DNA of 64,000 nt from Streptomyces scabichelini (GCF_011045015.1 NZ_JAAKZY010000013.1:24218-88217); one strand, 5' to 3'. Positions 43,648-52,750 are shown, counted from the first letter of the stretch. Notes: generated by a model from the sequence alone, not told the origin. A program made the numbers and translations.

Positions 43648-44031
43648 CTATCGAGATGAAGTTCCGGCTGGAGAACTTACGGACGTCGTCGGCTGCTCGG
43701 CCGGTCCGTCCTGGGAGCCCGTTCCGCCGCCGCTCAGGAGCGCCAGCACAACGAGCAGGATTAACAGGCCACCACCTCCCCCGGCCGTCGCCACGGCAGC
43801 AGGAGTGCTGATGCGGCGGTAGTGAGGCCGGACATAGGAGCCGTTGCGGTAGTGGCCCCGCACGCGTGTCGTCGCGCTTTCCGGAGCGGGTCGAGTAGGC
43901 ACGGTCGCGCCAACGCGGGAGTAGGTGACAGGGCGGGTAGAGGAGGCGGTACCGGTCGACCGCCTGGAGCGGCGGTGGTGCGGCCGGACATAGGAACCGT
44001 CCCGGCGGTAATGCCCACGAACGTATGGCAT
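43648..44031 (-). CDS. Small membrane protein with RGHYR repeats
   Basis: A 127-residue protein. Two near-identical segments, VRGHYRRDGSYVRPHHRR (about 4-21) and VRGHYRNGSYVRPHYRR (about 57-73), precede a glycine-rich start of a single membrane helix (GLLILLVVLALL, about 88-99) and a short Ser/Thr-rich end. The ATG at 44031 begins MPYVRGHYRR, the usual opening of these Streptomyces proteins. Function unknown. The neighbouring 45045-45398 protein also has a VRGHYRW segment, which hints at a shared role. Confidence 0.7.
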   Translation of the reverse strand: MPYVRGHYRRDGSYVRPHHRRSRRSTGTASSTRPVTYSRVGATVPTRPAPESATTRVRGHYRNGSYVRPHYRRISTPAAVATAGGGGGLLILLVVLALLSGGGTGSQDGPAEQPTTSVSSPAGTSSR

Positions 44032-44352
44032 CAGGGATTTCCTCGGGTGAGTAAGGCAGGAGCGGAGAGTGGGCCCAATTCGGGCGTAGCACGACGGTAC
44101 AGGCGCCCACTGACAGTCGACGGGCGCCAACTCCGTTGATCTATAGGGTTGTTGAACGGTGTAGCGCTGCCGCCCCGTACGGGCTCACCGAGGCCGCCCG
44201 GGCGTTCGTCGGCCGGGGCCTGGCCGTAGTGTGCCGCGCACCTCTGCCTCGTCGACCTCGGGGCCAGTCATGCACACGCCACCGCCCGGGCACGGATGGC
44301 GCCGGAAGCCGCCCGCTCGGCTCCGTATCCAGTCGCCAATTGGCGACAGTCC
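44032..44352. other. Intergenic region, no gene seen
   Basis: About 320 bp between the nuclease gene and the RGHYR protein gene. No supported frame, repeat or hairpin stands out. It should contain the promoter of the 43648-44031 gene. Confidence 0.5.
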
Positions 44353-45048
44353 TCACGACAGAGCAGACCCCTTCCGGGGCGGAGGGAGCTGCCTCAGCAG
44401 ATCCCACAGCGGACGCGAGCCTGCCGCCCACTCGCTCAGCAGGCGCCGGTCCACCAGGTGCAGCCCCAGCCGTGGGGCCAGCGGAGCGCACTTGGAGGAG
44501 AAACGCCCGTTCGTCACCAGCACGACGACGTCCGCGCCGTGCAGCTGACGGCCCGTGCCGCTCAGCACATGCAGGTCCGGGGTACCGACCGCCGAGCCGG
44601 CCAGCCCCGCACGCCGGTGCTTGCACTGGATCACCCAGCGCCGCCCGAAGGGATCGGTGGCCGTCACATCCGCGCCGTTGTCGCCGGTGCCGCCGACCTG
44701 GGCCGCGTCCTTGCAGCCGTCGCGGCGCATCAAGTCCCGGACCGCGTACTCGAACTGCCGGTGATGCAGCGCATCAAGCTGAGACAGCGCGTACCGCAGC
44801 CCCCGTGCCCGCGCCTCCTCCCAACGGGCTTTCTCCCTGCGCTGATACAGCCACCCGCCGCCGAGAGCAGCCGCCACGACGACCAGCAGAACCAGAACCC
44901 ACCAGTTCTCCGCCAACCAGTTCACCAGGGCCACGAACAGCGAGATCGCCACGGCGGCCGCCACCAGCACGGCCCCGAGTTCACCGTGCTGGGACTTCCT
45001 CGTCCGCCGCCGCCGTCCGCTCCTGCGCCGTGCAGGCCGCCGCGTCAC
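44353..45048 (-). CDS. Membrane-anchored Mrr-like restriction endonuclease
   Basis: A 231-residue protein. A basic N-terminus (1-20) leads to two membrane helices (about 25-42 and 48-68), then a cytoplasmic Mrr_cat/PD-(D/E)xK nuclease domain: Glu100 in HHRQFEYAVRDL, Asp127 in GDNGADVTATD and Gln141-Cys-Lys143 in WVIQCKHRR, the expected metal-binding set. Such proteins cut modified or foreign DNA; anchoring in the membrane suggests action at DNA entry or at the nucleoid edge. The GTG overlaps the upstream gene by 4 bp. No methyltransferase is near. Confidence 0.85.
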   Translation of the reverse strand: MTRRPARRRSGRRRRTRKSQHGELGAVLVAAAVAISLFVALVNWLAENWWVLVLLVVVAAALGGGWLYQRREKARWEEARARGLRYALSQLDALHHRQFEYAVRDLMRRDGCKDAAQVGGTGDNGADVTATDPFGRRWVIQCKHRRAGLAGSAVGTPDLHVLSGTGRQLHGADVVVLVTNGRFSSKCAPLAPRLGLHLVDRRLLSEWAAGSRPLWDLLRQLPPPRKGSALS

Positions 45049-45398
45049 CGGTCACCCCGATCCCACGGAATCGGATAGGAGACCGTGCGCGTCGGCAGCG
45101 GCCGCGCCTTCCGCTCCGTTCCCTCAAACCGGACCGGATACGACACCGTGGGCTTCGGCGCCGGCCGGGCCGCCTGCTTCTCTGGTCCAGTCCACTGAAT
45201 CGGGTAGGACGTCGTGGGCAGCGGCCGGGGCGACGTTCCACTCCCGCCAGCGGCGGACCCGCCGCTCCCTCCCAGTACCACGACCGCTACGGCCACCGCG
45301 GCTAAGATCGTCATCTGTCCCCGCGCACCTGGGGCCCAGCGGTAATGCCCGCGCACCCGCGTTCCGTCAGCCTTCACGTACGAGTCGATCCAAGGCAC
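45045..45398 (-). CDS. Small membrane protein with SYP repeats, companion of Mrr-like nuclease
   Basis: A 117-residue protein. VRGHYRWAPG (about 15-24) is followed by one membrane helix (about 28-43), a glycine-rich segment and three spaced motifs TSYPIQW, VSYPVRF and VSYPIPW (about 63, 86 and 107). Its stop overlaps the GTG of the nuclease by 4 bp, so the two are coupled. The repeats may bind a partner or cell-wall component. Family unknown to me. Confidence 0.7.
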   Translation of the reverse strand: MPWIDSYVKADGTRVRGHYRWAPGARGQMTILAAVAVAVVVLGGSGGSAAGGSGTSPRPLPTTSYPIQWTGPEKQAARPAPKPTVSYPVRFEGTERKARPLPTRTVSYPIPWDRGDR

Positions 45399-45478
45399 TG
45401 ACGCCTCCCCCTCAGTCGTCGATCCCCACGCAACAGGTCATGCTGACACGTGGCACTGACAACGCGTCACCCTTAGAT

Positions 45479-45498
45479 CACGTCAAGTGATTGACGTG
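45479..45498. promoter_or_regulatory. Dyad upstream of the nuclease operon
   Basis: CACGTCAA and TTGACGTG, 8-bp arms with GTGA between, 81-100 bp before the start of the 45045-45398 gene. Possible operator for the nuclease operon. Confidence 0.4.
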
Positions 45499-45972
45499 GC
45501 AGAGAATCGTCGCCCATCGGCGACGAGCGAGTGGCCTGCGGATCAGGACTGTGCGGGGCTCCGTCCCACACCCCGGCCCTCTCTGATCCAGGGAGTAGGC
45601 AGCTCGGCCCGGCCCCGCAAGAGGTCGGTGAGCTGCTTACGGGGGACAGCGGAACGCCTGTGGTCAGCATGGCCCCGCGAGGCCTCCCGTTAGACCGGCG
45701 GCCCGGCGCCTTCGCGCCGCTGCGAGGACCTGTTGGTTCGAGGAGAGCTCGGGGGAGGTGGCACCGCTGCGGCTAGCCCTGGTGCGGTGACCGCGCCGAG
45801 TCAGGATCCTGCCGCATCGGAGCATTTGTTGCGGTTTCGGCGGTCGAGCCGCACACGAGTGCAGCGCGCGCCGAGAAGAACTCGCGCGGCGTCAGCTGAA
45901 CGCGATAGGCGACGTCTTGCTGTTCCTGGCTGCCCAGTAACACTGGCCCGCTGCGGACAGCACAGACACCGC

Positions 45973-46104
45973 TCACGCCGGCCGTCCTTGCGGCGGGCAG
46001 GTGGCGGAGGGCGGCTGCGGCACGCTCGCGTTCGGCGCGCAACCGAAGGAAGCCGCAAGCAACCACTCGGCGTTGACGGCGGACTTACGCCGCGACGGGT
46101 CCAT
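45973..46104 (-). CDS. Possible short ORF under a LacI-type operator
   Basis: A 43-codon frame starting at ATG 46104 after GGAAGGACAC: MDPSRRKSAVNAEWLLAASF. An operator CGAACCGGTTCG lies 16 bp upstream (46120-46133). It may be the first part of a gene cut off by frameshift (the adjacent frame continues ACGFLRLRAERERAAAALRH). I do not recognise it and would not call it with confidence. Confidence 0.25.
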   Translation of the reverse strand: MDPSRRKSAVNAEWLLAASFGCAPNASVPQPPSATCPPQGRPA

Positions 46105-46119
46105 GTGTCCTTCCATAGG

Positions 46120-46133
46120 TCGAACCGGTTCGA
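46120..46133. promoter_or_regulatory. LacI operator 1 (TCGAACCGGTTCGA)
   Basis: A perfect 14-bp palindrome sharing the CGAACCGGTTCG core with two more copies at 46380-46391 and 46464-46477. It lies 365 bp upstream of the LacI gene and 16 bp before a short minus-strand ORF. Confidence 0.75.
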
Positions 46134-46378
46134 ACGCTAACCGGATCGGGAAGCTAGCACCGAGGAAAACCGGCCAGCAATACCCGCGACAGGGAAACCT
46201 GCGGCGCATCGGCCTGTCGCCCGGGTGAGCCAGCCGCGAGATCCTGGTATTCGCAGGTGAGAGGCGGCGTGTGGCATTGCGGGCGGGGGCAGGTGCGCCT
46301 CCGTGAGGTTTCGTGGCGGTTACGGGAAGTGCCGAGATGCATTGACACGTCCGTGGCTTGTACTTACCTTCACTTCAC

Positions 46379-46392
46379 GCGAACCGGTTCGA
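46379..46392. promoter_or_regulatory. LacI operator 2
   Basis: GCGAACCGGTTCGA with the palindromic core CGAACCGGTTCG. It is centred 85 bp before operator 3, about eight helical turns, compatible with DNA looping by a tetramer. Confidence 0.75.
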
Positions 46393-46463
46393 CACCCGGT
46401 CGTCATCGGTATAGAGCCCCTCAGTATCAGCGGGCGACCTCGGTCTTCTTTCCCGAGGTCGCG

Positions 46464-46477
46464 TCGAACCGGTTCGA
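46464..46477. promoter_or_regulatory. LacI operator 3, next to lacI start
   Basis: TCGAACCGGTTCGA, perfect palindrome, 22 bp before the GTG of the LacI gene. This position suggests autoregulation. Confidence 0.8.
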
Positions 46478-46498
46478 GCAGTTCGAGCAAGGAGTCCC

Positions 46499-47527
46499 GT
46501 GAACATCGGTGAGATCGCCAAGCGGGCAGGTGTCTCGCGCAGCACCGTGTCGTACGTGCTGAGCGGCAAACGGCCGGTGTCGGACGGCACCCGCCAGAAG
46601 ATCCAGCGGGTCATCGACGAGCTGGGCTACCAGCCCAACGCGAGTGCGCGCGCCCTGGCGAACGGCCGGACCAACACCATCGGTCTGGTCTTCCCGCCGG
46701 CCGGTAACCACTACACCGGCATGCAGCTCGATTTCATCGGCAATGTCGTAGAGGCCGCCGCGGCCCAGGACTACGACGTGCTGCTCTCTCCGAGCGGTAT
46801 GGACAGCGACCGCTCCTTCCAGCGGCTCCTGGGTGAGCGGCGGGTCGACGGGGCGATCCTGATGGAACTCCGGCTCCAGGACGACAGGTTCGACCACCTC
46901 AACTCGGTGGGCCTCCCCTCCGTCGCCATCGGTCGCACAGCACATCCGGAGAACGGCTGGTGGGTCGGCCTGGACCACACCGCGCTGGCGGAGGCCTGCG
47001 TCCACCACCTCGCCGACCTCGGGCACCGCACGATCGCCTTCGTCAACCGGCCCGAACAGCTCCTGCGAGCCGGGTACGAATCCGCTCACCGTGGTCTCGA
47101 AGGTTTCACCAAGGCCGCGGCGGAGCGCGGAGTCACCAGCCGGACGTACTGCTGCGGTGATGACGCATCCTCCGGCCAGGCATGTCTGGAGCGGATCCTG
47201 CACGACGAGCCGGCCACCACGGCGCTGGTCACGCTGAACGAGGCCGCGCTGGGCGGCCTCTATCGGGGTCTGGCCAAAGCCGGCCGCCATGTGCCGCGCG
47301 ACTTCTCCGTCACCGGCGTCGTCGCCAGCCGGTGGGCGGAGACGGTGACCCCGCAGCTCACGGCCGCGGACGTGCCCGCGGAACAGATGGGCCGCCTCGC
47401 CGTCGACCTGCTGGTCGAGCGGCTCGACCATCCCGACGCGCCGGCCCGGCATCACCTGCTCGCGCCGCCGATCTCACTGCGGGCCAGCACCGGGCCCGCG
47501 AGCACCGGGCCCGCAAGCACCGGGTGA
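46499..47527 (+). CDS. LacI-family repressor of the sugar importer cluster
   Basis: A 342-residue LacI regulator. DNA-binding domain: IGEIAKRAGVSRSTVSYVLS (about 3-22), with hinge helix NASARALANGRTNTIG. The effector domain follows to about residue 325. The C-terminus carries a short repeat, ASTGPASTGPASTG, encoded by tandem 15-bp units. The GTG at 46499 follows AAGGAGTCCC. Three CGAACCGGTTCG palindromes upstream are its likely operators. It heads the ABC transporter and glycosidase cluster, which it probably represses until its sugar is present. Confidence 0.92.
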   Translation: MNIGEIAKRAGVSRSTVSYVLSGKRPVSDGTRQKIQRVIDELGYQPNASARALANGRTNTIGLVFPPAGNHYTGMQLDFIGNVVEAAAAQDYDVLLSPSGMDSDRSFQRLLGERRVDGAILMELRLQDDRFDHLNSVGLPSVAIGRTAHPENGWWVGLDHTALAEACVHHLADLGHRTIAFVNRPEQLLRAGYESAHRGLEGFTKAAAERGVTSRTYCCGDDASSGQACLERILHDEPATTALVTLNEAALGGLYRGLAKAGRHVPRDFSVTGVVASRWAETVTPQLTAADVPAEQMGRLAVDLLVERLDHPDAPARHHLLAPPISLRASTGPASTGPASTG

Positions 47528-47660
47528 CCCGGCGACGTACGGGCTGAATCCGGCTCCGGCATGAACACCTGACGCCCGCCCCTGTAACCAGTAGCACCCT
47601 CCGCGTCCCGCCCACCCTTCCCCTCGTACGCCCTGAGCTGTCTTACCGAACTGCCTTACC

Positions 47661-47672
47661 GGCCGATCGGCC
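47661..47672. promoter_or_regulatory. Palindrome in the leader of the ABC importer genes
   Basis: GGCCGATCGGCC lies 63 bp before the binding-protein start. It is preceded by two spaced copies of CTTACCG. It does not match the CGAACCGGTTCG operators. Confidence 0.35.
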
Positions 47673-47734
47673 GACTGAAGCCCTCTCATCACCCTCCCTG
47701 GCACGCCCATGCCAAAAACCAGAGGAACAGCCCC

Positions 47735-48991
47735 ATGAACAGCCGAATGAACAGATCCACCAGACGCCGTCTCGCCGCCGCGGCCATGACCGTCGTCGCC
47801 CTCACCGCCGCCACCACCGCATGCTCCTCCGGCGACGGCAACACGTCCGCGAAGCCGGCGGACGGCGGCACGTACACCATCTGGGACCCCTACCCGCAGT
47901 TCGACAAGAGCTCGGCGTGGGCGAAGCTGCTGGACAACTGCGGCACCGAAGCCGGTGTGAAGATCAAGCGGACGGCGTTCGACACCAGCGACCTGACCAA
48001 CAAGGCGCTGCTGGCGGCGCAGCAGGACAACTCCGCCGACGTGCTCATCGTCGACAACCCCGTGGTGTCGACCCTGGCCGAGGGCGGGGTGCTGACCACG
48101 ACCGACGACAACAAGCTGGACACCTCGAAGGCGGACCCGAACCTCATCGCGGCCGGTCAGGCGGGCGGGAAGACGTACGGCACGCCGATCGGCGCCAACA
48201 CCCTGGCCCTCTACTACAACAAGAAGGTCCTCAAGGCCGCGGGCGTGGACATCGCCTCGGTGAAGGACTGGGCCTCGCTGACGGCGGCGCTGGCGAAGGT
48301 CGAGAAGGCGGGCAAGAAGGGCATCACCTTCTCCGCGATCGGCACGGAGGAGGGCAGCTTCCAGTTCCTGCCATGGTTCTGGGGCTCCGACGCGAAGCTG
48401 ACCGAACTCGACTCGGCCGAGGGCGTCTCGGCGCTGCAGCTGTGGACCGACTGGCTGAAGAAGGGCTACGCGCCCAACTCGGTGATCAACAACACTCAGA
48501 CCACCAGCTGGCAGGAGTTCGCGAGCGGCGACTTCGCGTTCGCCGAGAACGGCACCTGGCAGCTCGCGGGCGCCGAGAAGGCCGGCTTCGAGTACGGGGT
48601 CATCCCCGTCCCGGCCGCCAAGGGAGGCAACGCCGCCGCCCCGACAGGCGGGGAGTTCGTCACCATCCCGGTGCAGGGCGACGCCGGCCGCTACGCCACC
48701 TCGCAGAAGCTTGTGTCCTGCCTGACCAGCTCGCAGAACCTGCTCGACACCGACACCACGCTGTCGTACGTCGCGCCCACCGGTGAGGTGCAGGACAAGC
48801 AGGTCGCGGCCGACCCGAAGCTGAAGCCCTGGGTGGACGCCGTCAAGGCCGCCAAGGGACGTACCAGTGACGACCTCGGCACGAAGTACCCCAAGATCTC
48901 CGAGCAGATGTGGAAGGCGGTCCAGTCCGCCCTCAGCGGGTCACAGTCGCCGAAGGACGCGCTCACCGCGGCGCAGGACGCCGTCAAGTAA
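47735..48991 (+). CDS. Extracellular sugar-binding lipoprotein of ABC importer
   Basis: A 418-residue family 1 solute-binding protein. The signal region MNRSTRRRLAAAAMTVVAL ends at ALTAATTAC, with Cys30 as the probable lipidated residue; the -3 position is Thr, so the lipobox is weak. Typical binding-protein blocks follow: NTLALYYNKKVLKAAGV and TTSWQEFASGDFAFAENGTW. The two permease genes follow after 20 bp and by overlap. No ATP-binding subunit is encoded here, as usual in Streptomyces, where a shared ATPase (MsiK) serves many importers. Confidence 0.92.
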   Translation: MNSRMNRSTRRRLAAAAMTVVALTAATTACSSGDGNTSAKPADGGTYTIWDPYPQFDKSSAWAKLLDNCGTEAGVKIKRTAFDTSDLTNKALLAAQQDNSADVLIVDNPVVSTLAEGGVLTTTDDNKLDTSKADPNLIAAGQAGGKTYGTPIGANTLALYYNKKVLKAAGVDIASVKDWASLTAALAKVEKAGKKGITFSAIGTEEGSFQFLPWFWGSDAKLTELDSAEGVSALQLWTDWLKKGYAPNSVINNTQTTSWQEFASGDFAFAENGTWQLAGAEKAGFEYGVIPVPAAKGGNAAAPTGGEFVTIPVQGDAGRYATSQKLVSCLTSSQNLLDTDTTLSYVAPTGEVQDKQVAADPKLKPWVDAVKAAKGRTSDDLGTKYPKISEQMWKAVQSALSGSQSPKDALTAAQDAVK

Positions 48992-49011
48992 CCGGAACCC
49001 GGGGCCTGTTG

Positions 49012-49995
49012 ATGAACCGCACGACACAGCTGCCGGACCGTCGGACCGCGCATGACCGGAACGGGGCGGCCACCGCCGCCCCGCCCCCGCCGCGCAGGGC
49101 GCCACGGCGCCGTCCCACCTCCCAGCAGTGGGCCGCCTGGGGATTCCTCGCCCCGGTGACCCTCTACCTCATCCTCTTCTACGCCTATCCGCTCTACCGC
49201 AACGTCGACCTGAGCCTCAGGAACTACACGGTTCGCTCCTTCGTCCAGGGCGACGCGCCCTTCACGGGCCTGGAGAACTACCTGAAGGTCTTCGACGACC
49301 CGACGTTCGCCCCCGCACTGCTGCACACTGTGGTGTTCACGGTGGTGTCGCTGGTCTTCCAGTACGCCATCGGCTTGGCCCTCGCGGTCTTCTTCACCCA
49401 GCACTTCCGGCTCTCCGCGACGCTGCGCGCCCTGTTCCTCGTACCGTGGCTGCTGCCGCTGATCGTGTCGGCCTCCACCTGGTCGTGGATGCTCAATAGC
49501 GACTCCGGTGTCGTCAACGCCGCCCTGCACGCCGTCGGCATCGACGCGGTGAACTGGCTGACCTCACCGTCGTGGTCGCTGACCTCCGTGATCCTCGCGA
49601 ACGTCTGGATCGGCGTCCCCTTCAACCTGGTGGTGCTCTACAGCGGTCTGCAGTCCATCCCCGCCAGCCTGTACGAGGCGGCCGCCCTCGACGGCGCGAA
49701 CGCCTGGCAGCGCTTCTGGCGCATCACCTTCCCGCTGCTGCGCCCGGTGTCCGCCATCACCCTGCTGCTCGGTCTGGTCTACACGCTCAAGGTCTTCGAC
49801 ATCATCTGGATCATGACCAAGGGCGGCCCGGCCGACTCGTCCACCACCTTCGCCACCTGGTCCTACCAGCTCGGCTTCGGCAACCTGCTGCCCGCCTTCG
49901 GTCCCGGTGCGGCCGTCGGCAACCTGCTCGTCGTCGCCGCCGTGGTCTTCGGCCTGGTGTATCTGAGGGTCCAGCGAAAGCAGTACGCCTCATGA
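49012..49995 (+). CDS. ABC sugar importer permease (MalF type)
   Basis: A 327-residue permease with about six membrane helices. The cytoplasmic EAA loop is EAAALDGANAWQRFWRITFP (about 230-249), the coupling site for the ATPase. The N-terminus is basic and Pro-rich (about 1-40). The ATG at 49012 lies 20 bp after the binding protein; its stop overlaps the next start (ATGA). Confidence 0.93.
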   Translation: MNRTTQLPDRRTAHDRNGAATAAPPPPRRAPRRRPTSQQWAAWGFLAPVTLYLILFYAYPLYRNVDLSLRNYTVRSFVQGDAPFTGLENYLKVFDDPTFAPALLHTVVFTVVSLVFQYAIGLALAVFFTQHFRLSATLRALFLVPWLLPLIVSASTWSWMLNSDSGVVNAALHAVGIDAVNWLTSPSWSLTSVILANVWIGVPFNLVVLYSGLQSIPASLYEAAALDGANAWQRFWRITFPLLRPVSAITLLLGLVYTLKVFDIIWIMTKGGPADSSTTFATWSYQLGFGNLLPAFGPGAAVGNLLVVAAVVFGLVYLRVQRKQYAS

Positions 49996-50885
49996 CCACC
50001 GTGACCACAGCGACCACCGTGACCACACCACGACCGCGCCCCCGTCCGCGCCGGGGCCGGAGCCGGGGGCGGGGCCGGACCACCTGGTGGCAGACGGCGA
50101 CGGGCCTCGCGCTCACGGCGGTCATGCTCTTCCCGGTCTACTGGATGCTGAACGTGTCCTTCACCCGCGACCAGGACATGCGCAAGTCGCCGCCCGACTG
50201 GTTTCCCGTGCACGGCACGCTGGACGGCTACCGTGCCGTCCTCGACCAGCAGCTTCCCTATCTCGCCACGAGCCTGGTCATCGGCCTGGGCACGGTCGTG
50301 CTGACCGTCGCGCTGGCCGCGCCCGCCGGCTACGCCCTGGCCAAGCTGCGCCCACGTGGCGGCGGAGTGCTCAGCTTCCTCTTCCTGGTCGCCCAGATGA
50401 TCCCCGGCATCATCATGGCGATGGGCTTCTACGCCATCTACCTCAGCCTCGGCCTGCTCCAGTCGGTCCCCGGCCTCATCGTCGCGGACTCCACCCTGGC
50501 CGTCCCCTTCGCCGTACTCATCTTCACCGCGTTCATGTCCGGCATCCCCGGCGAACTGCTCCAGGCCGCGAAGACGGACGGAGCCGGACCCCTGCGCACC
50601 TTCTGGTCGATCGTCCTGCCCATGAGCCGCAACTCGATCGTCACGGTGTCCCTGTTCGCGTTCCTGTGGTCCTGGTCCGACTTCATCTTCGCCAGCACCC
50701 TCGTCAACGGCGGCGCCCACGAACCGATAACCCTCGGCATCTACCAGTACATCGGCAACAACAACCAGGAGTGGAACGCCATCATGGCCACCGCCGTCGT
50801 GGCCTCGCTGCCCGCTGCCGTGATCCTCGTCCTCGCCCAGCGCTACGTCGCCGCAGGCGTGACCGCCGGAGCCGTCAAGGACTGA
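49992..50885 (+). CDS. ABC sugar importer permease (MalG type)
   Basis: A 297-residue permease. A Thr/Arg-rich N-terminus precedes six helices; the coupling loop is QAAKTDGAGPLRTFWSIVLP, with the first residues of the EAA motif less conserved than in the partner. The ATG overlaps the stop of the first permease by 4 bp, so both are made together. Together they form the membrane channel for the sugar bound by the lipoprotein. Confidence 0.93.
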   Translation: MTTVTTATTVTTPRPRPRPRRGRSRGRGRTTWWQTATGLALTAVMLFPVYWMLNVSFTRDQDMRKSPPDWFPVHGTLDGYRAVLDQQLPYLATSLVIGLGTVVLTVALAAPAGYALAKLRPRGGGVLSFLFLVAQMIPGIIMAMGFYAIYLSLGLLQSVPGLIVADSTLAVPFAVLIFTAFMSGIPGELLQAAKTDGAGPLRTFWSIVLPMSRNSIVTVSLFAFLWSWSDFIFASTLVNGGAHEPITLGIYQYIGNNNQEWNAIMATAVVASLPAAVILVLAQRYVAAGVTAGAVKD

Positions 50886-50956
50886 CCTCCGCCTGACGCC
50901 GATCCGGCCACCGCACACCTCTCCACACCCACCGCTGAAGAAACGAGTAACCCCTC

Positions 50957-52750
50957 ATGACCGCGGCCCGATCCGGACCGGCCTTCTCCATCCGTGACAT
51001 CCCGTTCAGCATGTACGGATCCTGGTTCGACATCTCGCCCGTGGTGGCGGAGAAGACGTACGCCGAGGACCTCCACCTGGTCTCCCACCAGAACGGCATG
51101 CACGCGGTCCTGTGTTTCGTCCCCCTGGACACGGCGACAGGTGACCGGGCGGAGAACGTCGTGGAGGCGACACCGAGCCGACTCAGCTGGACCGGTGCGG
51201 GCGGACGGATCGACCTCGCCTATGAGGCTCCGGACACCGTTCGCCTGCGCGGCGAGGGACTGGACCTGCGCATCGCCGCGGCGGCGAACACCCTGACCCC
51301 GTTCAGCGGCAGCTACTTCTACCGCGACCCGGTGGACGGCGCGTACATGTTCACCTCGTACGAGACCGGTCGTCGCTACCGGATCACCGTGCTGTCCGGC
51401 ACCGTGGCCGACTCGTCCGGCACAGAGGCCCTCGGCAGCGGCGACCGCGGTGTCACCGTCGCCGCCAGCGCCAGCGCTAGCGCCAACGCCAACGCCGATG
51501 CCCACGGTGTCTGGGAGATCGCCGTCGAGGAGTTCGACTCGGCACGGCGGCCCTTCACCCCCTCGGCGACGTTCGACGAGGTCGTGGCGACAGCGCAGCG
51601 TCAATTCGCCGAATTCGTCGACCTGGTGGCCCCCTGGCGCTCGTCCGGCACCCCGGCCGCCGAACTCGCCGCCTACGTGCTGTGGTCCGCGACCGTACGC
51701 CCTGCGGGCCTGGTCACCCGGCCCGCGGTGCTGATGTCCAAACACTGGATGGACAAGGTCTGGAGCTGGGACCACTGCTTCAACGCCCTCGCTCTGGCGC
51801 CCGGTTCACCTGACTTGGCCTGGGATCAGTTCTCGCTGCCCTTCGACCACCAGGACGACAGTGGGGCGCTGCCCGACTCGGTCACCCACTCCGAGATCCT
51901 CTACAACTTCGTCAAACCGCCCATCCACGGCTGGGCCCTGGGCCGTCTGCGCCGACGCCTCCCCGAACCCCTACACCTCGACCAGGCGGAAGTGGCCGAG
52001 ACGTACGACAGGCTGAGCCGCTGGACCGACTTCTGGCTCACCACCCGGCGGGCACCCGGCGCGGCCCTGCCGCACTACCAGCACGGCAACGACAGCGGCT
52101 GGGACAACGCCACGACCTTCGACCCCCAGCGAGTGATTGTCACCGCCGACCTGGCCGCCTTCCTCATCCTCCAGTTGCGTGAACTCGCCTTCCTGGCCAC
52201 CGAGTTGGGGCGCTCCGACGACGCCTGGCAGTGGACGCGCACGGCTGAGGCGACCCAGGCCGCGATGCTCGACCAGCTCTGGACCGGTGACCGGTTCGTC
52301 GCCCGCGCAGTCCACAGCGGGGACACCTGGAGCACCTCCAGCCTGCTCGACCTGATGCCGATCGCGCTGGGTGAGCATCTGCCGGAGGGCGTCAGCGCCG
52401 TGCTGGCTGACCGTATCGAGGCACACCTCACCGAGCACGGCCTGGCCACCGAACTGCCCACCTCACCGCACTACCTGCCCGACGGCTACTGGCGAGGCCC
52501 GATCTGGGCCCCCGCCACCGTTCTCGTCGAGGACGGCCTGCGCCGCGCCGGCCACCAGCGCCTGGCGGACGAGATCAGCGCCCGCTTCCGCACCCTGTGC
52601 GAGACCAACGGCTTCGCCGAGAACTTCGACGCCCTGACCGGGGCGGGCCTGCGCGACCGTGCCTACACCTGGACCGCCAGCAGCTACCTCCTCCTCGCCG
52701 AGGCCCACGAACTCCGCCGTACCGCGAATGTCGCGCCGACCGGCGGATGA
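50957..52750 (+). CDS. GH63-like (MGH1-type) glycoside hydrolase
   Basis: A 597-residue protein without a signal peptide, so probably acting on imported oligosaccharide. An N-terminal beta-sandwich-like region (about 1-220) precedes an (alpha/alpha)6 toroid domain with SWDHCFNALALA, HGNDSGWDNATTFDP and GYWRGPIWAPA, blocks shared by GH63-type and mannosylglycerate hydrolase-like enzymes. A low-complexity stretch, ASASASANANADA, sits at about 172-184. It begins 71 bp after the permease. The exact substrate is not evident. Confidence 0.8.
   Translation: MTAARSGPAFSIRDIPFSMYGSWFDISPVVAEKTYAEDLHLVSHQNGMHAVLCFVPLDTATGDRAENVVEATPSRLSWTGAGGRIDLAYEAPDTVRLRGEGLDLRIAAAANTLTPFSGSYFYRDPVDGAYMFTSYETGRRYRITVLSGTVADSSGTEALGSGDRGVTVAASASASANANADAHGVWEIAVEEFDSARRPFTPSATFDEVVATAQRQFAEFVDLVAPWRSSGTPAAELAAYVLWSATVRPAGLVTRPAVLMSKHWMDKVWSWDHCFNALALAPGSPDLAWDQFSLPFDHQDDSGALPDSVTHSEILYNFVKPPIHGWALGRLRRRLPEPLHLDQAEVAETYDRLSRWTDFWLTTRRAPGAALPHYQHGNDSGWDNATTFDPQRVIVTADLAAFLILQLRELAFLATELGRSDDAWQWTRTAEATQAAMLDQLWTGDRFVARAVHSGDTWSTSSLLDLMPIALGEHLPEGVSAVLADRIEAHLTEHGLATELPTSPHYLPDGYWRGPIWAPATVLVEDGLRRAGHQRLADEISARFRTLCETNGFAENFDALTGAGLRDRAYTWTASSYLLLAEAHELRRTANVAPTGG

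Larger units (their letters stand above)
45399..46498. other. Long intergenic region with regulatory repeats, no confident gene
   Basis: About 1.1 kb. Near the left, an operator-like dyad (45479-45498) and a hairpin CGTCGCC / GGCGACG (45508-45525). In the right part lie two LacI-type operators (46120-46133 and 46379-46392) and a third close to the lacI gene. A short minus-strand frame (45973-46104) starts near the first of these. Otherwise I see no supported gene. Confidence 0.5.
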
